Assembly: GCA_035290185.1 (NCBI GenBank)
Contig: DATDUW010000013.1
Coordinates: 1-14,062 of the forward strand
From: DATDUW01 sp035290185
GTDB taxonomy: Bacteria; Patescibacteriota; Patescibacteriia; UBA9934; GWF2-40-263
Length of the DNA: 14,062 nt
Reading direction: 5' to 3'
Position 1 is the stretch's first letter; each line of letters begins with the position of its first letter. The notes beneath the pieces were generated by a model. That model ran no database searches, was not told the origin of the DNA, and was given only the letters and a program-made list of their open reading frames with translations. A program made the position numbers and the translations under genes. This document shows positions 1-5,709 of this stretch, in pieces.

Positions 1-36
1 CCGCCTGCCCTTCTGTCGGAGGCGGATGGGCGGCGG
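1..36. other. GC-rich imperfect inverted repeat at left edge
   Basis: CCGCCTGCCC (1-10) can pair with GGGCGGCGG (28-36) with one bulged T, giving a 9-bp stem. No T-run follows on the plus strand, so it is not a standard terminator in that direction. Two frames are open from the left edge, ending at 80-82 and 94-96, and both stop inside the repeat that follows. One could be the tail of an upstream gene, but neither is recognisable. Confidence 0.35.
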
Positions 37-69
37 GGAAAGGGTAGAGAAGGAAGAAGTGAAAAAAAT

Positions 70-141
70 ATTGTCATCCTGACCCGCCAGTCCTGAAGGT
101 TACGTTATTCCGTTGCCGATGGACGACGTGGAAGGATCTCT
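70..141 (+). repeat. Dispersed repeat, copy 1 (72 bp)
   Basis: This begins with ATTGTCATCCTGA (70-82) and ends with GAAGGATCTCT (131-141). The same two ends flank variable cores at 3574-3618, 3642-3695 (inverted) and 9568-9616. It has the longest core of the four copies. The outer ATCCT and AGGAT can pair, so a single copy can fold. It ends 10 bp before the start codon of the first gene. Similar short repeats with these ends are, to my recollection, widespread in bacterial genomes, but I cannot search here. Confidence 0.8.
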
Positions 142-151
142 TTCTGAAACT

Positions 152-361
152 ATGCTTGTCCACACCTTTCGTTCCAACCAAGAAAAACTCGCCCGCACCG
201 CTTTCTGGTCCGTTGTCGGCTGGGGGATGCTTTTGGGCCTGTTTGAATTTTTACGTCCGGGGTTTGTTTCGCGTTACCTGCCGTTTTACTGGATTCCACT
301 TATTATTCTTGCGACGGCCATTTGGTGGGGATCGATTACTTCTGAAATTCAAGAAGAATAA
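152..361 (+). CDS. Small two-helix membrane protein, unknown function
   Basis: A 69-residue protein with two hydrophobic helices, at about residues 12-31 (AFWSVVGWGMLLGLF core) and 41-61 (the FYWIPLIILATAIWW region), a short basic N-terminus and an acidic C-terminal tail (SEIQEE). No enzyme motif is visible. The frame is open upstream to an ATG at 113, but that start lies inside the dispersed repeat and would add 13 unrelated residues, so I prefer the ATG at 152. No Shine-Dalgarno sequence precedes either start. The pentapeptide-repeat gene begins 6 nt after its stop, so the two are probably co-transcribed. I do not recognise a family. Alternating hydrophobic composition and lack of overlap with another gene make it a plausible real gene. 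Confidence 0.6.
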   Translation: MLVHTFRSNQEKLARTAFWSVVGWGMLLGLFEFLRPGFVSRYLPFYWIPLIILATAIWWGSITSEIQEE

Positions 362-367
362 TATTTT

Positions 368-1078
368 ATGGTAGAATTAAAAATGGACGAGTTTTTTTCT
401 GGACGAGGATTGGACGGCGAGCGTGAGGTTAAAAGAATGGAAGAAAGATGGAAGGAAATAAAAAAAATTATTCTGATCAATTCGGAGGATTTTATTAAGA
501 AAGGGATGCCTCAAACAGAAGAGGAATGGAAAACTTGGTATGATTGGAAAACGATTTTGAATGAGATGAATCAGTTTGCCGAAAAAACAGATCATTATTT
601 AGCCACGACGGATGGGGACGTTTGGGAAAAACATGCTGAAAATTTTCAAGCTCTTTTAATCGCGTTGTTTGTAAATACGCCATTTTTTAATATCTTGAGG
701 AAGCATTTTCCAAATGAAGAATTTTTGACTGCCTGGAACACATTTTTTGCGTCTTTTCCATATTCACAAGTCTCCAAGGTCGATCTACATCGAACTTTTC
801 ATTTGGGAAATGTTGATCTACATGGGTTAAAACTTTTATGGTTTTCGAGTGAATTTATTAATTTAGCCGAAGCAAATTTGGAAGGCTGTAATTTCCAATT
901 CGCGGATGCTAGGGGTGGAAATTTTGAAGGAGCAAATCTACGGGTAGCTAAATTTGATCAGGCACTTTTAAAAAGAGCGAAGTTTTCCGGTGCAGACATA
1001 GGAGGAGCCACCTTTCGAGAAGCAGATCTTACAGAAGCAAGCGGTCTTCCGGATGGTTTGGAACCGCGGCGCTCTTAA
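368..1078 (+). CDS. Pentapeptide-repeat protein with helical N-terminal half
   Basis: A 236-residue protein. Residues 1-135 are helical, charged and rich in Trp/Lys/Glu, and match no family I recognise. From about 138 to 226 the sequence shows A(N/D)LxX-type five-residue periodicity (VDLHG, AEANLEGCNF, GANLRVAKF, GADIGGATF, READLTEA). That is the signature of the right-handed quadrilateral beta-helix of pentapeptide-repeat proteins. Such proteins serve varied roles, including DNA mimicry against gyrase inhibitors and scaffold functions, so the role cannot be inferred. There is no signal peptide or TM segment, so it is likely cytoplasmic. The gene is much more AT-rich than its neighbours: a hand count of 541-600 gives 18/60 G+C. 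That fits recent acquisition. An alternative start is the ATG at 383, five codons in. Confidence 0.85.
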   Translation: MVELKMDEFFSGRGLDGEREVKRMEERWKEIKKIILINSEDFIKKGMPQTEEEWKTWYDWKTILNEMNQFAEKTDHYLATTDGDVWEKHAENFQALLIALFVNTPFFNILRKHFPNEEFLTAWNTFFASFPYSQVSKVDLHRTFHLGNVDLHGLKLLWFSSEFINLAEANLEGCNFQFADARGGNFEGANLRVAKFDQALLKRAKFSGADIGGATFREADLTEASGLPDGLEPRRS

Positions 1079-1108
1079 TAGAGAATAAGGTTTCCTATTT
1101 TTTCTTGT

Positions 1109-1519
1109 ATGCTAGACTGTCTTTTCTGCAAAATCATCGCTGGCGAAATTTCATCCCATAAGGTTTATGAAGATGAAAACGTCTTTGCCTTCCTTGATAT
1201 CAAGCCCGTCAATCCAGGTCACGTTCTTGTCATTCCGAAACGTCATTCCGCGACGTTACTTGAAACGTCGGACGAAGATTTGATACACGTCATGAAAGCG
1301 ATCAAAAAGATTGCAGCTGCAGCCATGCGCGCGGTTGGAGCCGAAGGGTTCAACTTGGGTGTGAATACAGGCGCAGTTGCGGATCAGGTCGTGTTTCATA
1401 CGCATTTCCAAATCATGCCGCGTTTTTCAGGGGATGGGCGCGATTTGTGGCACGGGGAGGAGCGAGAGGATTTGGTACAGATCGCGGAGGAGATTCGAGG
1501 TGAACTTTTAGAAGGATAA
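1109..1519 (+). CDS. HIT-family nucleotide hydrolase/transferase
   Basis: A 136-residue histidine-triad protein of the usual single-domain length. It has the N-terminal CLFCKIIAGEI block (Cys4, Cys7, often part of a zinc site), the DIKPVNPGHVLVIPKRH segment (residues 30-46), NLGVNTG (82-88) and the active-site stretch HTHFQIMPR (97-105). The catalytic middle His is His99. The third triad position, normally His, is Gln101, the arrangement of GalT-type HxHxQ enzymes. HIT proteins hydrolyse or transfer nucleoside monophosphates from substrates such as dinucleoside polyphosphates or nucleoside phosphoramidates; the substrate here is unknown. No Shine-Dalgarno precedes ATG 1109. A Nudix gene follows 4 nt after the stop, giving a pair of nucleotide-sanitising genes. 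Confidence 0.92.
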   Translation: MLDCLFCKIIAGEISSHKVYEDENVFAFLDIKPVNPGHVLVIPKRHSATLLETSDEDLIHVMKAIKKIAAAAMRAVGAEGFNLGVNTGAVADQVVFHTHFQIMPRFSGDGRDLWHGEEREDLVQIAEEIRGELLEG

Positions 1520-1523
1520 ATGT

Positions 1524-2081
1524 ATGCTGCGCCCATGGGAAAAAATCGACGAAACGGAAATCCGTGCCAAGAATCCATGGTGGGAGTATCGGTTTGAACG
1601 TGTGAAGCTGCCGAATGGAAAAGAGGGAGAGTATCACTATATGCATACACCTATCGGAGTGAGCGTCATCCCAAGGATGGCGGATGGAAAATTTTTTTTG
1701 GTGCGTCAGTACCGTCATCTGTTTGGTCGAGAGAGTTTGGAATTTTGTGGCGGGGGAGGGGAAGAGGATGTCCCTCCAGAGGAAACGGCACGTCGGGAAT
1801 GTGAGGAAGAAACAGGCATGGCACCGCGGACCCTTCGTTTCATTGGGAAAGGGGCGCCCTACCTTGGAGCTTGCGATGAGACCTTGTACATTTTTTTGGC
1901 AGAGGATTTGCAGGAGAAAGGGAAAGGTCGTCGTCTGCCTGATGAGTCCGAAGACTTCGAGTTTGCATTTTTGACAGCAAAAGAGATCGAGGAAGCGATT
2001 GTGGATGGTCGTATTTTTAATTTGGAAACCATCGCAGCCTGGCATATGGTTAAACAGTTTTTGTTCAATGAAGAAATATGA
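1524..2081 (+). CDS. Nudix hydrolase (ADP-ribose/sugar-nucleotide pyrophosphatase type)
   Basis: A 185-residue Nudix protein. The Nudix box lies at residues 77-99 and ends in RECEEETGM, matching REUxEExGU, so the catalytic metal-binding Glu pair is kept. The first box Glu (GX5E) is Val83 in the alignment I make. The N-terminal beta-rich part and the VIPRMADGKFFLVRQYR segment resemble the ADP-ribose pyrophosphatase/NudF-like branch, which cleaves NDP-sugars to NMP and sugar phosphate. It probably acts in the cytoplasm on nucleoside diphosphate derivatives. ATG 1524 has a good Shine-Dalgarno sequence (GAAGGA, 1511-1516). Its stop overlaps the rmlB start (ATGA at 2078-2081), so the two are translationally coupled. 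A link to dTDP-sugar turnover is an inference from this position. Confidence 0.9.
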   Translation: MLRPWEKIDETEIRAKNPWWEYRFERVKLPNGKEGEYHYMHTPIGVSVIPRMADGKFFLVRQYRHLFGRESLEFCGGGGEEDVPPEETARRECEEETGMAPRTLRFIGKGAPYLGACDETLYIFLAEDLQEKGKGRRLPDESEDFEFAFLTAKEIEEAIVDGRIFNLETIAAWHMVKQFLFNEEI

Positions 2082-3133
2082 ATTTACTTGTCGCCGGCGG
2101 CGCTGGATTCATCGGATCGAATTTTATCCGTCACATGTTGCAGTCGCATCCTGACTGTTTGATTGTTAATTACGACAAGCTGACGTATGCGGGCAACTTG
2201 GATAACTTGCGAGATATCGAGAGGGATCCGCGCTATACGTTTGTCCAAGGCGACATCACAGATTTGGACCGCCTCAACGAGACGATCCAAAAGCATGGCA
2301 TCACGCACGCCATCAACTTTGCGGCTGAGACGCACGTGGACCGTTCCATCCACGGCGGATGCAAGGATTTTGTTTTGACGAATACGCTGGGTGTGCAAAT
2401 GATTTTGGACGCCGTGCGCGCAAACGGGATTCAGAAATTCCTTCAGGTTTCAACAGACGAGGTGTATGGATCGCTCGGCTTGGAGGAAGATCGGGAGTTT
2501 ACGGAAGCAACGCCGATCTGGCCCAACATGCCGTATGCAGCCGCCAAGGCCGGAGGGGACCTCATGTGCAACGCCTACTTCGTGACGCACAAGACGCCCG
2601 TCATCGTCACGCATTGTTCAAACAATTACGGCCCGTACCAGTTTCCGGAAAAGGTGATCCCGTTTTTCATCTTTAAGCTCTTGAAAGGCGAAAAAGTTCC
2701 GGTGTACGGCGACGGCCTCAATGTTCGCGATTGGATTCATGTGGTAGATCATGCCAAAGCTCTGGACTGCCTCCTGGAAAAAGGAACGCCCGGCGAGGTT
2801 TACAACATCGGCGCGGACAACGAGCGGTCTAATTTGGAGCTTACGCATACCATCCTTGAGATCATGGGATTGGGCGAGGACAGTATTGAATTCATTACCG
2901 ATCGTCCGGGGCATGACCGACGTTATGCAATCGACGCTTCGAAAATTCATGCGCTCGGATGGACGCCTGACTATCCGCGGGAAAAGTTCCGGCAGGGATT
3001 GGAAGAGACGGTTGCGTGGTACAAGGCGAACGCCGAATGGGTCGAAAAGCTGTGGCAGAAGAAGCATAACGAGATGAACAAATTCCAAGAGCAAATGGAG
3101 CGTTCTTCCTCCCAAATGAAATCAGCCGCATAG
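2078..3133 (+). CDS. rmlB: dTDP-glucose 4,6-dehydratase
   Basis: A 351-residue extended short-chain dehydrogenase. It converts dTDP-glucose to dTDP-4-keto-6-deoxyglucose, the shared intermediate of dTDP-L-rhamnose and many dTDP-deoxysugars, using bound NAD+. Visible features are the Rossmann motif GGAGFIG (7-13), YDKLTYAGN (32-40), the catalytic TDE triad in STDEVYG (Thr126, Asp127, Glu128), the YxxxK pair Tyr153 and Lys157, and the CSNNYGPYQFPEK substrate loop (180-192). Length matches the family, with a charged tail after about residue 322 that looks lineage-specific. The start overlaps the upstream Nudix stop by ATGA. The cupin gene follows immediately. Assignment is secure. Confidence 0.97.
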   Translation: MNLLVAGGAGFIGSNFIRHMLQSHPDCLIVNYDKLTYAGNLDNLRDIERDPRYTFVQGDITDLDRLNETIQKHGITHAINFAAETHVDRSIHGGCKDFVLTNTLGVQMILDAVRANGIQKFLQVSTDEVYGSLGLEEDREFTEATPIWPNMPYAAAKAGGDLMCNAYFVTHKTPVIVTHCSNNYGPYQFPEKVIPFFIFKLLKGEKVPVYGDGLNVRDWIHVVDHAKALDCLLEKGTPGEVYNIGADNERSNLELTHTILEIMGLGEDSIEFITDRPGHDRRYAIDASKIHALGWTPDYPREKFRQGLEETVAWYKANAEWVEKLWQKKHNEMNKFQEQMERSSSQMKSAA

Positions 3134-3143
3134 TGTGTCCGTT

Positions 3144-3563
3144 ATGGAAAAGGAATTTCGCCATTTTCAAATAAAAGAGATTGACGCAGGCGGAAAATTT
3201 CTCATGCATCCGATCGAGCTAAAGGATTACATTGAGTTTCCCGTTAAGCGCGTTTATTACGTCACTTATCCGATGGCTCCCACAGGTTCCCATTGCCATA
3301 AGACGGAGGAGGAGCTGTTCGTTGTCCTCCGAGGCTCCTGCACGCTGGTCGTAGACCGCGGAAACGGCCTGGAAGAGATGGAATTTAAAGGACCGTTGGA
3401 CGCCGCCTACGTTCCGAATTACGTCTGGCACCACTTCAAGGATTTTTCTTCGGATACGATCCTGTTGGCTTTGAGTTCCACCAATTACCAGCCCGACCGC
3501 AGCGACTATATTGAGGATTACGAAATATTTCTGGAAGAGAGAAAGAAAAAGGTCAATCTATAA
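3144..3563 (+). CDS. QdtA/FdtA-like cupin, probable dTDP-4-keto-6-deoxyglucose 3,4-ketoisomerase
   Basis: A 139-residue single-domain cupin of the WxcM-C/FdtA type. The KRVYYVTYP strand (35-43), GSHCHKTEEE with the His50/His52 pair (48-57), RGSCTLVVDRG (63-73), YVPNYVWHHF (89-98) and the C-terminal DYIEDYEIF (121-129) follow the order seen in sugar 3,4-ketoisomerases. In those enzymes the two His residues are catalytic. The expected reaction is 4-keto to 3-keto isomerisation of RmlB's product, which normally leads to 3-amino sugars such as Fuc3NAc or Qui3NAc. No matching aminotransferase is in the window. It is distinct from RmlC, which is longer and a 3,5-epimerase. An in-frame GTG at 3135, just after the rmlB stop, is an alternative start; I prefer ATG 3144. 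Enzyme class is fairly sure, exact substrate is not. Confidence 0.82.
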   Translation: MEKEFRHFQIKEIDAGGKFLMHPIELKDYIEFPVKRVYYVTYPMAPTGSHCHKTEEELFVVLRGSCTLVVDRGNGLEEMEFKGPLDAAYVPNYVWHHFKDFSSDTILLALSSTNYQPDRSDYIEDYEIFLEERKKKVNL

Positions 3564-3573
3564 ATAGAAGTAA

Positions 3574-3695
3574 ATTGTCATCCTGAGGAGCTAGTTTCTT
3601 GTGCGACGAAGGATCTCTGTAAGAATTTAGATGAAAAATGAAGAGATCCTTCAGTCGGTCGTTTAAAAAACGACGACCTCCTTCAGGATGACAAT
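3574..3695. repeat. Back-to-back inverted pair of the dispersed repeat
   Basis: The forward copy runs from ATTGTCATCCTGA (3574-3586) to GAAGGATCTCT (3608-3618). After a 23-bp spacer an inverted copy runs from AGAGATCCTTC (3642-3652) to TCAGGATGACAAT (3683-3695). The outer 13 bp and inner 11 bp are exact reverse complements, so the transcript can form a long hairpin. The inverted copy holds its own stem, GTCGTTT (3658-3664) with AAACGAC (3668-3674). The pair fills the gap between the cupin gene and rmlD, and an ATG at 3688 within it is in frame with rmlD. It may act as a processing or attenuation point in the operon; that role is inferred. Confidence 0.88.
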
Positions 3696-3702
3696 ATCCC
3701 CT

Positions 3703-4533
3703 ATGTGCACCCTCATTCTCGGCTCTAAAGGTATGCTCGGCCAAGAGCTTGTTCGAGCTTTTTTCGATCAGGACGTCCTTGGCTGGGATCGCGATGAATG
3801 CGATCTGCTCGATGAAGCCACAGCTCGAGAAAAGATTTTGTCCGTAGCGCCCAGTCTTCTCATTAACGCGATCGGCTATAATGATGTCGACAAGGCCGAG
3901 GGCGAAGGAGCAGAGCTTGCTCGGAAAATGAACGTCGGTATCCCAGCCTTTTTGTCCGCGATGGCACGCGAACTCGATATCCCGTTCGTCCATTATGGGA
4001 CGGATTACGTTTTTGACGGCGCAGGGGGGAATTACGGTGAGAGCGATCAGACGAACCCGCTTTCCGTGTACGGCCGCACGAAACGCGACGGGGAATTGGC
4101 GGCTCTGAGTTCGGGAGCGCGCGCGTACGTGATTCGTCCGGCACGGCTGTTTGGCAAACCGGCTGCCAGCGCGACAGGAAAGAAGAGTTTTGTAGACGTT
4201 ATGCTGGATCTTTCAACGAAGCGCGATTTTCTGGATGTGGTCGCGGACGAAATCGGCAGTCCCACGTATGCCCCTGACCTCGCGTGTCTTACGCGTGAGC
4301 TGGTCGAAACGCGCGACTCAGGCCTTTATCACGGCACGAATGCAGGATCCTGCAGCTGGTTCACCTTCGCTCAGGAGATTTTTCGGCTCGTCGGTCGCGA
4401 CATAAAATTAAATCCCGTTCCCAGCTCCGCATTTCCTCGACCCGCGAAGCGTCCACCCAATACGAGTCTACGGACCGAAAAAGGCCTGAACCAACGATCG
4501 TGGCAGGAAGCGCTAGTCGAGTATTTGTCCTGA
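3703..4533 (+). CDS. rmlD: dTDP-4-dehydrorhamnose reductase (RmlD family)
   Basis: A 276-residue SDR-type reductase. It performs the NAD(P)H-dependent 4-keto reduction that completes dTDP-L-rhamnose. Visible features are the GSKGMLGQEL nucleotide-binding motif (7-16), NAIGYNDVDKAE (55-66), YGTDYVFDG (98-106) and the catalytic Tyr123/Lys127 in YGRTK. The C-terminal PRPAKRPPNTSL (245-256) corresponds to the PRPANS..L element of the family. It is a little shorter than typical RmlD (about 290-300). I chose ATG 3703 because the upstream ATG at 3688 lies inside the repeat. It follows the repeat pair and is closed by a terminator directly after its stop. Since RmlC is not nearby, reduction of a different 4-keto dTDP-sugar is possible. 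Confidence 0.92.
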   Translation: MCTLILGSKGMLGQELVRAFFDQDVLGWDRDECDLLDEATAREKILSVAPSLLINAIGYNDVDKAEGEGAELARKMNVGIPAFLSAMARELDIPFVHYGTDYVFDGAGGNYGESDQTNPLSVYGRTKRDGELAALSSGARAYVIRPARLFGKPAASATGKKSFVDVMLDLSTKRDFLDVVADEIGSPTYAPDLACLTRELVETRDSGLYHGTNAGSCSWFTFAQEIFRLVGRDIKLNPVPSSAFPRPAKRPPNTSLRTEKGLNQRSWQEALVEYLS

Positions 4534-4570
4534 CGCAAGGGAGGGTTTAAGACCCTCTCTTGCGGCGTGT
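4534..4570 (+). terminator. Intrinsic terminator after rmlD
   Basis: CGCAAGGGAGGGT (4534-4546) pairs along its full 13 bp with ACCCTCTCTTGCG (4552-4564), with one G-U wobble and a 5-nt loop. It starts at the base after the rmlD stop. The downstream T-tract is weak (GCGTGTTT), so termination may be partial. It separates rmlD from the promoter of the next unit. Confidence 0.75.
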
Positions 4571-4576
4571 TTATCA

Positions 4577-4606
4577 TTGACTCAGGACGCCAATTTGAGA
4601 TATATT
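4577..4606 (+). promoter_or_regulatory. Sigma70-type promoter next to the rmlA start codon
   Basis: TTGACT (4577-4582) and TATATT (4601-4606) are separated by 18 bp. ATG 4615 lies 8 nt beyond the -10 hexamer, so transcription would start at or within a few bases of the start codon. There is no Shine-Dalgarno sequence. This predicts a leaderless or near-leaderless mRNA for the thymidylyltransferase and the glycosyltransferases behind it. Confidence 0.75.
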
Positions 4607-4614
4607 TTTTGCGT

Positions 4615-5700
4615 ATGAAAGCCATTATTGCCGCCGGGGGGCATGCCACACGATTTCGACCGATTACATGGTCCATGAATAAACATCTGTTGCCACTGGC
4701 AGGCAAACCCATGCTTTTTTATCCGATCGAAAACGTGGTAAATGCCGGAGTGAAGGAGATTGCCATAAACATTAACCCGGGCGAAGAAGAGGTTCAAAAA
4801 GTGGTAGGAGACGGCTCCCGCTGGGGCGCTCACATCACCTATCTTGAACAAGAGGGCGGACCTCGTGGTATTGCCCATGCTGTCTACAACGCACATCAAT
4901 TTTTGGGAGAGAACGAGCCGTTCATTTTTCATTTAGGAGACAATATTTTTCGTGAAGGAATTAAAAAAATCGTCGATCGGTTCGTCCATGACCGGCTCAA
5001 TTGTGCTTTGACGCTTTCTCGGGCCCCGAACTTGACCGAGCTCGGCGTTGCTCAGTTTGATCATGAAGGGAAATTGATTGGGGTCATTGAAAAACCCAAA
5101 AATCCTCCGAGCGATCTGGGGGTGACAGGTGTCTACGTTTATGACAAGAGTTTTTTTGAAGCCTTTAAACACCTTCAACCTTCCGGTCGTGGAGAGTACG
5201 AAATTTCCGATATTCACACCTGGCTTATTCAAAACGGTTACCGCGTTGGTTATGACGTGGTCGACGGATGGTGGAAAGATCCGGGTCGGCCTGCCCAACT
5301 GCTCGACGGAAATATTTTAGCCATGAACACCCTGCTACCGGAAAGTTATATCCTAGAAGGAGAGATAGATGTCGCAGCACAGATCCACGGATTGGTTAAA
5401 ATCGAAAAAGGAGCGCTTATCGGGCCGGACGTTCTTATTCGCGGGCCGGTGGTTGTTGGGAAAGACAGCAAAATCGACAAGGCATTCATTGGGCCTTTTA
5501 CAACCATTGGCGCTGAATGCGTGATCAATGGAACGGAAATTGAGAACTCGATCATTTTGGATAAATCGACGATTCAAAACGTCGGACGCATTGATAGTTC
5601 GCTCGTTGGTCGCAATGTAACGATTGTTTCGCGACAAAGCTCACTGCCGTGCAGTGGAAGTCGTCTGTTTATCGGCGATAACGCTCTCGTCGAATTATAG
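4615..5700 (+). CDS. Glucose-1-phosphate thymidylyltransferase, long form with beta-helix C-terminus
   Basis: A 361-residue sugar nucleotidylyltransferase that makes dTDP-glucose from dTTP and glucose-1-phosphate, the substrate of RmlB. Residues 1-240 form the catalytic domain: AAGGHATRFRPIT (6-18) at the nucleotide-binding loop, NKHLLPLAGKPM (22-33), GDN with Asp109, EKPKNPPSDLGVTGVY (159-174) and WWKDPG with Asp222. Asp109 and Asp222 are the expected metal ligands. From about 245 to 361, hexapeptide-type repeats (GALIGP, VVVGKDSKI, FIGPFTTIG) form a left-handed beta-helix. This architecture is the long RmlA form rather than the roughly 290-residue E. coli type. The loop reads GGHATR instead of the usual GGxGTR. 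ATG 4615 is chosen because the promoter overlaps the upstream alternative start at 4567. The first GT2 gene follows 9 nt later. Confidence 0.9.
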   Translation: MKAIIAAGGHATRFRPITWSMNKHLLPLAGKPMLFYPIENVVNAGVKEIAININPGEEEVQKVVGDGSRWGAHITYLEQEGGPRGIAHAVYNAHQFLGENEPFIFHLGDNIFREGIKKIVDRFVHDRLNCALTLSRAPNLTELGVAQFDHEGKLIGVIEKPKNPPSDLGVTGVYVYDKSFFEAFKHLQPSGRGEYEISDIHTWLIQNGYRVGYDVVDGWWKDPGRPAQLLDGNILAMNTLLPESYILEGEIDVAAQIHGLVKIEKGALIGPDVLIRGPVVVGKDSKIDKAFIGPFTTIGAECVINGTEIENSIILDKSTIQNVGRIDSSLVGRNVTIVSRQSSLPCSGSRLFIGDNALVEL

Positions 5701-5709
5701 CGTTTTCGT

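Noticed and set aside
1..96. Open frames entering from the left edge
   Set aside because: Two frames are open for under 32 codons and both stop in the repeat; composition does not favour either and no motif is visible.
1058..1101. Possible promoter for the HIT gene (TTGGAA, or TATTTT 7 nt before the ATG)
   Set aside because: No pair of hexamers has both good matches and correct spacing, so I do not list it as a feature.
1413..2045. 210-codon minus-strand open frame
   Set aside because: It is antisense to the HIT and Nudix genes, both with clear family motifs. Its translation shows no domain and no start signal.
2618..3115. 165-codon minus-strand open frame
   Set aside because: It lies fully inside rmlB on the opposite strand; rmlB motifs are intact and the antisense translation has no recognisable feature.
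3574..3695. CRISPR-like or riboswitch interpretation of the repeat pair
   Set aside because: There are only two copies, in opposite orientation, with no regular spacers; the same ends occur singly elsewhere in the window, so it is a dispersed repeat.
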